This document shows positions 14,832 to 22,418 of a DNA stretch of 33,815 nt, piece by piece. The notes under the pieces are model-generated. The model was not told the DNA's origin, ran no database searches, and saw only the letters and a program-made list of their open reading frames with translations. A program made the position numbers and the translations under genes. The stretch lies in the IMG/VR virus record IMGVR_UViG_3300038701_001851, positions 1-33,815 of that record. The stretch is one strand, 5' to 3'. This DNA comes from a virus. How positions within the stretch are numbered: the stretch's first letter is position 1; each line of letters begins with the position of its first letter.

Positions 14832-14842
14832 CGGATCGTCAA
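14828..14842 (+). terminator. Short hairpin at the end of the first late operon
   Basis: TTGACG-GAT-CGTCAA is a perfect six-base stem with a three-base loop that overlaps the stop codon of the gpG-like gene. A second weaker stem (CAGGG ... CCCTG, about 14852-14872) follows. Neither has a T-tract, so this is a weak or Rho-assisted end of transcription at best, just before the next promoter-like palindrome. Confidence 0.4.
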
Positions 14843-14883
14843 AGCCGGTTCAGGGTGGCGTGACAGCCCTGCGACACAGGTCA

Positions 14884-14901
14884 GATCACGTGATCGGATA
14901 T
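14884..14901. promoter_or_regulatory. Second copy of the late palindrome (PI-like promoter site)
   Basis: GATCACGTGATCGGATAT repeats 18 bases identical to 6203-6220. The 12-base core GATCACGTGATC is a perfect dyad centred between 14889 and 14890; the left outer arm is not conserved here. It lies 33 bases before the protease gene, the position of PI in phage Mu. A weak -10-like CATAAA at 14922-14927 begins 32.5 bases from the centre, nearly the same offset as at the first site. The likely binder is the Mor/C-like protein encoded at 5833. Confidence 0.72.
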
Positions 14902-14933
14902 ATCGCGACGGGCTGAGCAGCCATAAACGCTGC

Positions 14934-15992
14934 ATGACAAAAGCCAGCTCCATTGCCCTCATGTCCGCGCTCGCCTTGCCCGATCCGGGTGAAGGTCAGG
15001 CCGCGCCTGAATGGGTCCACATCCTGCCCACCGCCAGCGGCAAGCTGGAAACGGTGGACGGGCGCGGGCCTTATTTCGTGACGGACGCCCAGGCGATCAT
15101 CGCCGCATCCATGGCGGACGGCGAAATCCCGATCGACCAGGACCATTCCATCGCCAAGGCCGCACCGAATGGCCAGCCCGCCCCCGCGCGCGGCTGGATC
15201 ACCGAGATGGCCGCCCGTGCCGATGGCATCTGGGCACGTGTCCGCTGGACGGACGAAGGCCGCGACCTGGTCGCATCCCAATCCTACCGCAAGCTGTCCC
15301 CGGTGATCCGTCACAAGCGGTCGGGCGAGATCGTCGCGGTTCGTGAAGTCAGCCTGGTCAACAGGCCCAATCTGCGCGGGCTGGCCGCGCTCAACCAGGA
15401 GAGCACAGAGATGCTTCGAGAAGAGCTGGCCAAGATGCTTGGCCTTGATGACGATGCCACCGACAAGCAGGTCCTGTCGGCGGTGAAGTCCAAGATGGCG
15501 GACAAGGGTGGCGACATGGCCGCGCAGTCCGTCCTCGACCCGATTGCCAAGGCGGCAGGGCTGGACGAAGGGGCCACTGCCGACGCGATCATCGTGGCCG
15601 TTCAGGCGGCAACGACGGCGAGTTCGGAAAGCTCGGACGAGCTGACATCGCTGCAGGCGCGCATTGACGAGCTGGAAACAGCCGGCAAGCGGCGCGCGTC
15701 CGAAGAGTTCGTCGATGCCGCGATCCGCGAGGGCCGCGTGGGCGTGAAGGCGCAGCGCGACGAGTTCGTGTCGTTGCACATGGCCGATGCAGCCGCCGCC
15801 GAAAAGATCGTCTCCGGCCTGCCGTCCATCGCCGGGCGCACCGGCACCGACAGCACACCGCCCAAATCCAGCGCCGCCGGAAAGGCCGGCCTGACCGCCG
15901 AGCAGGCGCATGTCTGTTCGCTCATGGGCATGAACCCCGAAGACTACGCCAAGTCCCTGACCGAGCTTGGTGAACGCGAGGAGGCACTCTGA
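14934..15992 (+). CDS. Head maturation protease (Mu gene I-like)
   Basis: A 352-residue protease-scaffold protein. The N-terminal 150 residues match the Mu I family: PEWVHILPTASGKLETVDGR, then ITEMAARADGIWARVRWTDE and SYRKLSPVIRHKRSGEIVAV, with the closing EVSLVNRPNLRGLAAL motif. The remaining 190 residues are helical and repetitive, as expected for a scaffold (LQARIDELETAGKRRASEEF). ATG at 14934 has no convincing Shine-Dalgarno sequence and lies close to the predicted transcription start, so a leaderless message is possible; ATG 14961 is an alternative. The gene opens the second late operon. Confidence 0.88.
   Translation: MTKASSIALMSALALPDPGEGQAAPEWVHILPTASGKLETVDGRGPYFVTDAQAIIAASMADGEIPIDQDHSIAKAAPNGQPAPARGWITEMAARADGIWARVRWTDEGRDLVASQSYRKLSPVIRHKRSGEIVAVREVSLVNRPNLRGLAALNQESTEMLREELAKMLGLDDDATDKQVLSAVKSKMADKGGDMAAQSVLDPIAKAAGLDEGATADAIIVAVQAATTASSESSDELTSLQARIDELETAGKRRASEEFVDAAIREGRVGVKAQRDEFVSLHMADAAAAEKIVSGLPSIAGRTGTDSTPPKSSAAGKAGLTAEQAHVCSLMGMNPEDYAKSLTELGEREEAL
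15411..15992 (+). CDS. Probable nested in-frame scaffold (Mu Z-like)
   Basis: An internal ATG at 15411, in the same frame as the protease, follows AGGAG at 15397-15401 with a nine-base spacer. It falls exactly after the conserved end of the protease domain. Translation from here would give a 193-residue helical protein equal to the C-terminal part (MLREELAKMLGLDDDATDKQ onward). In Mu, gene I similarly yields protease plus a scaffold, Z, from a nested start. The site is seen directly; use of the start is inference. Confidence 0.55.
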   Translation: MLREELAKMLGLDDDATDKQVLSAVKSKMADKGGDMAAQSVLDPIAKAAGLDEGATADAIIVAVQAATTASSESSDELTSLQARIDELETAGKRRASEEFVDAAIREGRVGVKAQRDEFVSLHMADAAAAEKIVSGLPSIAGRTGTDSTPPKSSAAGKAGLTAEQAHVCSLMGMNPEDYAKSLTELGEREEAL

Positions 15993-16429
15993 TGGCTGCT
16001 TTGACCGAAGGCCGCAACACCCCCGAAGCGCTGGGCGATGTCCGCTCAGCCGGCGTCGCAGCGGGCACAACCCTGTTTCCCGGCGCGATCGTCATGATCA
16101 ACGCCGCCGGCTTCCTGGTCGAAGGCCAGACTGCCACCGGTCTGATCGGCGTGGGCCGCTCCGAAAGCCTGGCGAACAACGCGGGCGGCTCGAACGGCGA
16201 CATCACCGGCGATTACAAGCCGGGCACGTATCGCGTCAACAACTCGGCCGGGGCCGACGAGATCACCGACGCCGACCGGGGCAAGCCCTGCTACGCCGTC
16301 GATGATCAGACCGTCGCGAAGACCGATGGCACCGCCTCGCGCAGCCCGGCCGGCATTGTCGATCACGTCGATGCCCACGGCGTCTGGGTCACCTTCGACG
16401 TGGCCCTGACCCGCGCCGCAACCGCTTAA
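15992..16429 (+). CDS. Probable head decoration protein (capsid cement-like)
   Basis: A 145-residue protein rich in glycine and alanine with a beta-barrel pattern: LFPGAIVMINAAGFLVEGQT, then TGLIGVGRSES, TYRVNNSAGADEI and SPAGIVDHVDAHGVWVTFDV. This layout is that of the small proteins encoded between scaffold and major head protein, which decorate or cement the capsid surface. The family name is uncertain. GAGGAGG at 15978-15984 precedes the ATG, which overlaps the protease stop. Confidence 0.7.
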   Translation: MAALTEGRNTPEALGDVRSAGVAAGTTLFPGAIVMINAAGFLVEGQTATGLIGVGRSESLANNAGGSNGDITGDYKPGTYRVNNSAGADEITDADRGKPCYAVDDQTVAKTDGTASRSPAGIVDHVDAHGVWVTFDVALTRAATA

Positions 16430-16443
16430 CCGGAGATCCCGAA

Positions 16444-17337
16444 ATGATCATCAACTCTGCAAACCTCGAAGCGCTGCGCGTTGCCTTCAACGCCTCGTTT
16501 AAGCGCGGCCTCGAACAGGCGGAAAGCCAGTACGGCCGCATCGCGACAACCGTTCCGTCCTCGACCAAGGAAAACCGCTACGGCTGGCTGGGCAAGATGC
16601 CCAACATGCGCGAATGGATCGGAGCCCGTGTCGTGCATGGCATCGCCGAGCATGACTACAGCATCAAGAACAAACCGTTCGAACTGACCATCGGCGTCGA
16701 TCGCGACGACATCGAGGACGACAATATCGGCGTCTACGATCCGATGTTCGTCGAAATGGGCGAGAGCGTGGCTGCACATCCCGACCAGCTGGTCTGGGAG
16801 CTGCTGGCGGCGGGCTTTGCCACCGAGTGCTACGACGGCCAGTACTTCTTCGACACCGACCACCCGGTGCTGGACAAGGACGGAAACCCGGCCACAGTGT
16901 CGAACTTCCAGGGCGGCTCCGGCACGCCGTGGTACCTGCTGAACACCAAGCGGTCGCTGAAGCCCCTGATCTTCCAGGAGCGCAAGACGCCGATGTTCGT
17001 CGCCAAGGACAAGGTCACCGACGACAACGTGTTCTCGCGCAAGGAATACGTCTACGGCACCGAGAGCCGCTGCAACGTGGGCTTCGGGTTCTGGCAGATG
17101 GCCTACGCGTCCAGACAGACGCTGAACGCCGCGAACTTTGCCTCGGCCCGCCAGGCGATGATGAGCCTCAAGGGGGACTACGGCCGTCCGCTGGGCATCA
17201 AGCCCGATCTGTTGATCGTCCCGCCGTCGCTGGAGGACGAGGCCGAGGAAATCCTCAAGGCCGATCGCAACGCGGCCGGGGCCACCAACACCCAGAAGGG
17301 CAAGACAGAGCTGCTTGTCGTTCCGTGGCTGGCGTGA
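16444..17337 (+). CDS. Major head protein (Mu gpT-like)
   Basis: A 297-residue capsid subunit, close to the length of Mu T. It begins with the family N-terminus (NSANLEALRVAFNASFKRGL) and contains STKENRYGWLGKMPNMREWI, the signature of the gpT family, followed by a core fold with YDGQYFFDTDHPV. The end, DLLIVPPSLEDEAEEILKAD, is also conserved. Hundreds of copies build the icosahedral shell. It lies 14 bases after the decoration gene, with CGGAGATCC as a weak ribosome site. Confidence 0.93.
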   Translation: MIINSANLEALRVAFNASFKRGLEQAESQYGRIATTVPSSTKENRYGWLGKMPNMREWIGARVVHGIAEHDYSIKNKPFELTIGVDRDDIEDDNIGVYDPMFVEMGESVAAHPDQLVWELLAAGFATECYDGQYFFDTDHPVLDKDGNPATVSNFQGGSGTPWYLLNTKRSLKPLIFQERKTPMFVAKDKVTDDNVFSRKEYVYGTESRCNVGFGFWQMAYASRQTLNAANFASARQAMMSLKGDYGRPLGIKPDLLIVPPSLEDEAEEILKADRNAAGATNTQKGKTELLVVPWLA

Positions 17338-17348
17338 GGGGCTGAGCG

Positions 17349-17642
17349 ATGACCGACAAGACCCCTGACACAGCCGCTGCAAACGCAGCCAAGGACGCGG
17401 AGGCCAAAACGGCCCCCGCACCCGCCAAGACGGACGACAAGGCGAAGGCCGCAGCCAAGCCCAAGGGCAAGGCGAAAGCCGCCGCAGGCTCGATCACCGT
17501 TATCGGCCCCAAAGCGGGGTTTTGGCGGGCAGGCATCCGCTTTGGCGCGGAGCCGCAGACCTTTGAGCCGGGCGATCTGAGCCCGGCCCAGATCAAGGCG
17601 ATCAAGGCAGAACCCAAGCTGTCGATCACCAACACCGAATAG
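17349..17642 (+). CDS. FluMu N-terminal-domain protein (Mu gp35-like)
   Basis: A 97-residue protein with a long alanine/lysine-rich N-terminal arm (residues 1-47; repeated AKA and PKGKA elements) and a small C-terminal fold: VIGPKAGFWRAGIRFG, then LSPAQIKAIKAEPKLSI. The second part matches the FluMu N-terminal domain found in gp35/HI1506-type proteins downstream of the Mu-like major head protein. Here the disordered basic arm is unusually prominent. The stop codon itself is part of a hairpin. Confidence 0.75.
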   Translation: MTDKTPDTAAANAAKDAEAKTAPAPAKTDDKAKAAAKPKGKAKAAAGSITVIGPKAGFWRAGIRFGAEPQTFEPGDLSPAQIKAIKAEPKLSITNTE

Positions 17643-17717
17643 CGGGCTGCTCCGCTATGTCCCTGTGGAGCGAGGGACACCCCCGGTGGCCGTGCTGAAC
17701 GGTGTGGCCGCCGGGGG
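17640..17717 (+). terminator. Three consecutive hairpins between head and connector genes
   Basis: Three inverted repeats follow each other: TAGCGG/CCGCTA (17640-17657, including the stop codon), TGTCCCT/AGGGACA (17658-17679) and CCCCCGGTGGCC/GGCCGCCGGGGG (17680-17717, twelve pairs with one G-U). The whole 95-base gap is consumed by them. No T-tract follows the last stem. They may attenuate transcription or protect the abundant head mRNA from 3' exonucleases. Confidence 0.6.
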
Positions 17718-17737
17718 CCATACAAAGGACGGACCCC

Positions 17738-18166
17738 ATGACCACCTACGCCACGGAAGAAGACCTGATCGATCGCTACGGCGAGCGGCTTCTTGTGGAC
17801 CTGACGGACCGGGGGGACGTGTCGACCGGCGTGACTGACAGCGACACGATCGCGCGCGCGCTGACCGACGCGACGGTCGAGGTGGACGGGTACCTGCGGC
17901 TTTACAAGCTGCCACTCACGGAGATCCCGCCTGCCCTGGTCGCGATCACCTGCGCGCTGGCGATCTTCCAGCTGCACGTGCATGCGCCGTCCGAGAAGAT
18001 CAAGATGGACTACGAGACCGCGCAGCGCCGCCTGCGGGAAATCTCGGCCGGGACGTTCAAGCTGCCGATCGCGGGGGTGGAGCCCGACACGTCCGGATCC
18101 GGCGGGGCGCGCACCACGGATCGTGAACGCCCCTTCACCGAGACCAACCTGAAGGGCTTCATCTGA
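17738..18166 (+). CDS. Head-tail connector, DUF1320 (Mu gp36-like)
   Basis: A 142-residue protein with the DUF1320 signature: YATEEDLIDRYGERLLVDLT at the N-terminus, TIARALTDATVEVDGYLRLY and the ALVAITCALAIFQLH helix, ending with a flexible tail. Members are thought to be adaptor proteins sitting on the portal or neck. ATG at 17738 follows AAGGACGGA at 17724-17732 and comes 20 bases after the hairpin cluster. Confidence 0.88.
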   Translation: MTTYATEEDLIDRYGERLLVDLTDRGDVSTGVTDSDTIARALTDATVEVDGYLRLYKLPLTEIPPALVAITCALAIFQLHVHAPSEKIKMDYETAQRRLREISAGTFKLPIAGVEPDTSGSGGARTTDRERPFTETNLKGFI

Positions 18167-18603
18167 TGATCGTTGAGCCCGTCATCGCCCGCCTCAAGGC
18201 CCGCGTGCCGGCGTTCAGTGGCCGGGTGCGCGGCGGCACCGATTACCTGGCGGTGATCGCGTCCCGGTCGCTGCCCGATGCGCCGGTCTTTGCCTACGTG
18301 CTGTACGGCGGCATCGCCCAGGACGGCACTCCGAAGCTGGCGCGCGGCTCTTACATCCACGGCGTGCGGCGCGGCATCAAGGTGGCCGTGGTCATCCGCA
18401 CCACCGATCCGACCGGCGCAAAAGCCGTCGACGATCTGGAGGGCACGGTCGAGCAGGTGCTGACCGCGCTGTGCGGCTGGCGGCCCGGTGCGCAGACCGG
18501 CGTCTTCGAGATGACCGGCGCATCGGTCGGCGGCGTCAACAACGGTCTGCTGATCCTGCAGATCGATTTCACAATCATGGACCAGCTGAGGTTTCACCAA
18601 TGA
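18166..18603 (+). CDS. Mu gp37-like / tail terminator-type protein
   Basis: A 145-residue protein. The order RLKARVPAFSGRVRGGTDYL, a strand with VFAYVLYGG, then RGIKVAVVIRTTDPTG and a helix (VDDLEGTVEQVLTALCGW) with a final beta segment is that of the gp37/DUF1834-type and tail terminator proteins. It probably caps the tail tube and joins it to the head. It overlaps both neighbours (TGATG upstream; ATG at 18600 downstream). Confidence 0.75.
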   Translation: MIVEPVIARLKARVPAFSGRVRGGTDYLAVIASRSLPDAPVFAYVLYGGIAQDGTPKLARGSYIHGVRRGIKVAVVIRTTDPTGAKAVDDLEGTVEQVLTALCGWRPGAQTGVFEMTGASVGGVNNGLLILQIDFTIMDQLRFHQ

Positions 18604-18761
18604 CCAAGCGCAAGCGCATCCCGCTGCCCGGCACGGGCGGCCAGTTCACGCTGAAGGGCGGTGAGCTGACCCAGACCCAAAAGCCGACCGAACCCCGCAA
18701 GCCGGGGCCGAAAACCCCCGTTAAACCGCCCGTTAAACCCGCGCAGGAGACCGGCAAATGA
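18600..18761 (+). CDS. Small basic proline-rich protein (53 aa)
   Basis: A very short coding region coupled by overlaps to both neighbours. The sequence is basic and proline-rich (MTKRKRIPLPGTGGQFTLKG, then TPVKPPVKPAQETGK), probably disordered. A direct DNA repeat (CCCGTTAAACC, from 18718) encodes the two VKP elements. Small proteins of this type are common next to tail tube genes in this phage group. No function is known to me. Confidence 0.6.
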   Translation: MTKRKRIPLPGTGGQFTLKGGELTQTQKPTEPRKPGPKTPVKPPVKPAQETGK

Positions 18762-19693
18762 CACTCAGCTGGACCGACAAGTTCATCGTGGCGGCGCTGG
18801 AAAGCAGCTACGGCGTGGACGCCTCCCCCACCGGCAGCAATGCCATCGAAGCCATCGATGTCCGCCTGACGCCGATGCAGGGTCAGGACCTGAGCCGCAA
18901 CCGCGAGCGCGACATCATGGTCGGGAACACCACGATCCCGGTCGATCTGCACATGGAGCTGGCGTTCAAGGTCGAACTGCAGGGCTCGGGCACGGCAGGC
19001 ACTGCACCCGCCTGGGGGCCGCTGATGCGCGCCTGCGGCTTTGCCGAAACCATCGTGGCCAACACCTCGGTGACGTACAACCCGGTGCGGCGCAACACGA
19101 CGCATGACAGCATCACGCTGCACATGTTCATCGACGACGAACGGTTCGTCCTGGTGGGCGCGCGCGGCAATGTGCGGATCGTCGCCAATGCCTCGGGCAT
19201 CCCGATGCTGGAATTCTCGTTCAAGGGTCTGTGGACGTTGCCGGCCTCGGCCACGGCGCCGAACCCGGTCTACACCGCCTACCTGGCCCCGCAGGCCGTC
19301 AGCGACGCGACCACCCCGACCTTCACGCTCGATGGCACGGACTTTGTGATGAACACCTTCGCCGTCGATATCGGCAATTCGGTCGAGGGCCGGTTCCGCG
19401 TCAACAGCCAACTGATCATGATCGCGTCGCGCCAGGGCACGGTCGAGATGCAGGTCGAGGCGCAGGCGCTGTCGGTGTTCAACCCGTTCGACAAGGCCGA
19501 GAAGGCCGCAATGGTCGATGTGCAGATCGTGCACGGCACAACGGCGGGCCGGATTTGCACCGTCAACGTCGATGCGATGCAGATGCAGCGCCCGGACGCG
19601 CCCAGCGGATCGCAGGGCATCACCGACTGGAACCTGCGCGGCATCCCGACCGAGGTCAGCGGCAACGACCAGGTCCTTTTGACCCTCACCTGA
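18758..19693 (+). CDS. Tail tube (major tail) protein
   Basis: A 311-residue protein with the beta-rich composition of siphophage tube proteins. The N-terminus (TDKFIVAALESSYGVDASPT) and the RDIMVGNTTIPVDLHMELAF strand, followed by WGPLMRACGF, resemble tube proteins of B3/RcapMu-type phages. Several segments rich in T, V and F follow. Position between the connector genes and the frameshifting chaperone supports the call, because tube genes almost always precede the chaperone pair. Confidence 0.85.
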   Translation: MTLSWTDKFIVAALESSYGVDASPTGSNAIEAIDVRLTPMQGQDLSRNRERDIMVGNTTIPVDLHMELAFKVELQGSGTAGTAPAWGPLMRACGFAETIVANTSVTYNPVRRNTTHDSITLHMFIDDERFVLVGARGNVRIVANASGIPMLEFSFKGLWTLPASATAPNPVYTAYLAPQAVSDATTPTFTLDGTDFVMNTFAVDIGNSVEGRFRVNSQLIMIASRQGTVEMQVEAQALSVFNPFDKAEKAAMVDVQIVHGTTAGRICTVNVDAMQMQRPDAPSGSQGITDWNLRGIPTEVSGNDQVLLTLT

Positions 19694-19711
19694 TGTTCCG
19701 GAGCGCTCCAG

Positions 19712-20041
19712 ATGTTCAAGATCGATCCCAACCCGACCTTCAAGCACAAAGTCACCATCCCCACGCCCAGCAACGGCGCGTTCGTCAACCAGGAGCTGGA
19801 GGTCACGTACACCGCGCTGACCGATGACGTGACGGCCGAGTTCAATTTCAACACCACCCAGGGCGAGCGCGACTTCCTTCGGGCCGCCATCGCCGATCTG
19901 AGCGATGTGCAGGGGCCGGACGGCAAGGAAATCACCGACACCGACGAAAAGATCGACACGGTGATCGCGCTGCCCTACGCGCGCCAGCCGCTGATCGTGG
20001 GCTACGCGGCGGGCATCGTGCGGGGCCGCGTGGGAAACTGA
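19712..20041 (+). CDS. Tail assembly chaperone, short form
   Basis: A 109-residue protein between tail tube and tape measure genes, the usual place of the gpG-like chaperone that coats the tape measure during tail assembly. It starts with FKIDPNPTFKHKVTIPTPSN and contains VTYTALTDDVTAEFNF. Its last sense codons, GGA AAC, form the slippery heptamer GGGAAAC directly before the TGA stop, so part of the ribosomes should shift and make a longer form with the next frame. CCGGAG at 19698-19703 precedes the ATG. Confidence 0.8.
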   Translation: MFKIDPNPTFKHKVTIPTPSNGAFVNQELEVTYTALTDDVTAEFNFNTTQGERDFLRAAIADLSDVQGPDGKEITDTDEKIDTVIALPYARQPLIVGYAAGIVRGRVGN

Positions 20042-20080
20042 AATGGGCCGGTGCTGCGATGGTCAAAGGCACACTGGCCC
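20032..20080 (+). other. Predicted programmed -1 ribosomal frameshift signal
   Basis: The heptamer GGGAAAC (20032-20038) is in the X-XXY-YYZ register of the chaperone gene and is followed directly by TGA. Six bases later, GGGCCGGTG (20045-20053) can pair with CACTGGCCC (20072-20080) as a nine-base stem with one G-U pair. A -1 shift enters the frame of the following DUF1799-like gene, giving a fusion of about 222 residues. Lambda G/GT uses the closely related GGGAAAG. Confidence 0.75.
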
Positions 20081-20379
20081 GGAACGCCGCCCCGGAAGAC
20101 AACGCCGCCTCGGACGCCGCAAGGCTCGGCATCCCCTATGCCCCGCGTGACGGCGCATCCGGGGTCTGGCCGCAGAACCTGACAGCGGTGCAGGCGTTCA
20201 ACCGCATCCTGCGGCTCTTTCGCAGGCCGGGGGCGTTCGGTGGCCCCTGCGGGCTGGACTACGCCGGGGTGCGCGACGGGCTGGAACTGGCCGGCTTCGA
20301 GGTGACCGAGGCGCTCTGGTGCGAGATCCAGTGCATCGAGGCCGGTGCCGTTGAAGAGACGATGAGGAAGCAGTCATGA
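20059..20379 (+). CDS. Chaperone extension domain, DUF1799-like (T-like part)
   Basis: An open frame of 106 codons from ATG 20059, or a 113-residue extension when entered by -1 frameshift from the chaperone. The segment WPQNLTAVQAFNRILRLFRR and the later CGLDYAGVRDGLELAG resemble DUF1799 proteins, encoded just before tape measure genes. There is no good Shine-Dalgarno sequence before ATG 20059, which favours expression as the frameshift fusion. It would bind tube subunits as lambda gpT does. The stop overlaps the tape measure start as ATGA. Confidence 0.75.
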   Translation: MVKGTLARNAAPEDNAASDAARLGIPYAPRDGASGVWPQNLTAVQAFNRILRLFRRPGAFGGPCGLDYAGVRDGLELAGFEVTEALWCEIQCIEAGAVEETMRKQS

Positions 20380-22418
20380 CCGCGCCTTTCAAGATCTACG
20401 GCGAGATCGAGATCGACGGCAAGAAAGCCCAGGTCGAGATCAAGGGCGTCGATGACGCGCTCCAGAAAGCCGCGGGCGGTGCCGACAAGTTCACCTTCGC
20501 GGGCAAGGGCGCGGCGGGCGCATCGGACGATTTCGGCAAGAAAACCAACTTTGCCGCCGGGTCCGTCGCCAACATGGGCGCGCAGCTGAACGACATCGGT
20601 GTGATGCTGGCGGCCGGTCAAAGCCCGCTGATGCTGGCCGTTCAGCAGGGCACGCAGATCAACCAGGTCTTCGGCAACGCCGGCGTCGCGCAGCGCATGG
20701 CGCTGTTGCGCAGCTCGATCACCAGCATCATCAACCCCGCCAGCCTGATGACCATCGGCCTGATCGCCGGCGGCGCGGCGCTGGTCCAGTGGGGCATCAG
20801 CGCGGTCCGGGCCGGAGAGGACGTCGAGGACTTTGCAGAGAAAATTGAGGCCGCTGAAAACCGGATCAAAAGCCTTCAGACCGAGGTCCGCACACTCGAA
20901 CTGGGTGTCAGTAGCGAAGAATTGACGTTGCTGGATGCAATTGCTGCGTCACGCGAAAAGGTTCGCGACCTGCAGGCGGAAGTAAACGCAGCCGATGTCG
21001 AAGGGGTGATTTTTGCCGACCAGAAGTTGGCAGCTGAAAAAGAGAACCTAGAGACCCTTGAAGCCCAACTCGCACAATTGCGAGGTTTGTCTGCCGAAGC
21101 AGAAAGGCTGGCCGCAGTTCGCGATGCGGAAGAGAGCGCTCGAGAGGAACTGGCCGACCTGAGGGCGAAGGCCGAGATCACGCAGTTAATCAACCGCTAT
21201 GGCGAAGACAGTCGACGCGTAACGGTCGCGCGTGTGCAGGCAGAACGCGACGCTTTCCTCCAAACCAAGCTCTCGGAGGGCATCGCAGCGGACCTCGTTG
21301 TGCAGTTGCTACAAGCCTGGGACGCAGCGAAGGGCGTTGCCAGCGTCGATATGGCCGGGAACATCACGCTGGCGGCGAATGAGGCCAATCGGCTGATGGA
21401 CAATCTGCTGATGGCGTCAAGGATCGGTCTGAGCGCAGACCTTGCCGACGAAGATGCCGCGATGTCGCAGAACGTCATTCCAACGGCAGATGATCGCGCA
21501 GGACAGCGAAATGCCGTCCAAAACTTCATCCGATTGACGACACCTCCCGCAGTGAGCGGCGGCGGCCGTCGTGGCGGCGGTGTCAGCGGGGTCGACCGCG
21601 AGCGCGAGGCGGTGCAGGACCTGATCTCCACGCTGCAGGAGCAGCTGGACGTCGTGCGCGAGACCGATCCCGTCCAAAAGGAAATGATCCGCAACCGGGA
21701 AACGCTGGCGGCGGCGACCGACACCGAAAAGCAGTCTGTCGAGCAGCTGATCGCCGCACGGATCGCCGAAGAGGCCGAGATCGAGGCCGCGACAGAGCGG
21801 GCCGAGGCGTTCAAGGACGCAGCCTACGACGCGCTGGAAGGCGTTATCCTGCGCAGCGAGGACGGTGCGGACGCGGTCGCCAACCTGGCCGACGCGCTGG
21901 CCGATGCGGCGCTGCAGGCGGCCCTGCTGGGCACCGGGCCGCTGGCGGGGCTGTTCGGCACGGCGGATGGCGGCGGGTTCCTGACGGCTGCGGCCGCTGC
22001 CCTGTTTCCGACCGTGGGACCGGGCAAGGCGGGGGGCGGGATGATCTACGGCCCCGGCGGGCCACGGGATGACAAGGTTCTCACCCCCATGAGCGCGGGC
22101 GAATTCGCGGTCAACGCCGTCGCCACCGCGCAGAACCGCGCGCTGCTGGAATACATCAACGGCGGTGGGCAGGTCAGCAGCCGCGGCTTTGCGGATGGCG
22201 GCATGCCGTTTCCGGTGGCCGTGCCGGCGGCCGTGTCGGGTGGCGCGGGCGGCGGTGGCCGGCTGGTGGTCGATCTGCGGATCAACGACGCCCTGCTCGA
22301 GGCGCGCGTGTCTGAAGTGTCGCAGGGCATCACGGTCGAGGCGTTCGAGACCTTCCGCGCCGATGTGCTGCCCGGTGACATCGCGACGATCTCGGCCGAT
22401 CCGGGGAGGATTGGCTGA
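20376..22418 (+). CDS. Tail tape measure protein
   Basis: A 680-residue protein that sets tail length. The N-terminus (FKIYGEIEIDGKKAQVEIKG and KFTFAGKGAAGASDDF) and the segment LAVQQGTQINQVFGNAGVAQ are typical of alphaproteobacterial siphophage tape measures. A hydrophobic region lies near residues 115-145, then a long coiled coil (residues 150-360), a glycine-rich linker near 390-405 and a GPGG-containing C-terminal region (GKAGGGMIYGPGG). The central coiled coil (about 20830-21590) is visibly more AT-rich than both ends, indicating a mosaic gene. It overlaps both neighbours. Confidence 0.9.
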   Translation: MTAPFKIYGEIEIDGKKAQVEIKGVDDALQKAAGGADKFTFAGKGAAGASDDFGKKTNFAAGSVANMGAQLNDIGVMLAAGQSPLMLAVQQGTQINQVFGNAGVAQRMALLRSSITSIINPASLMTIGLIAGGAALVQWGISAVRAGEDVEDFAEKIEAAENRIKSLQTEVRTLELGVSSEELTLLDAIAASREKVRDLQAEVNAADVEGVIFADQKLAAEKENLETLEAQLAQLRGLSAEAERLAAVRDAEESAREELADLRAKAEITQLINRYGEDSRRVTVARVQAERDAFLQTKLSEGIAADLVVQLLQAWDAAKGVASVDMAGNITLAANEANRLMDNLLMASRIGLSADLADEDAAMSQNVIPTADDRAGQRNAVQNFIRLTTPPAVSGGGRRGGGVSGVDREREAVQDLISTLQEQLDVVRETDPVQKEMIRNRETLAAATDTEKQSVEQLIAARIAEEAEIEAATERAEAFKDAAYDALEGVILRSEDGADAVANLADALADAALQAALLGTGPLAGLFGTADGGGFLTAAAAALFPTVGPGKAGGGMIYGPGGPRDDKVLTPMSAGEFAVNAVATAQNRALLEYINGGGQVSSRGFADGGMPFPVAVPAAVSGGAGGGGRLVVDLRINDALLEARVSEVSQGITVEAFETFRADVLPGDIATISADPGRIG

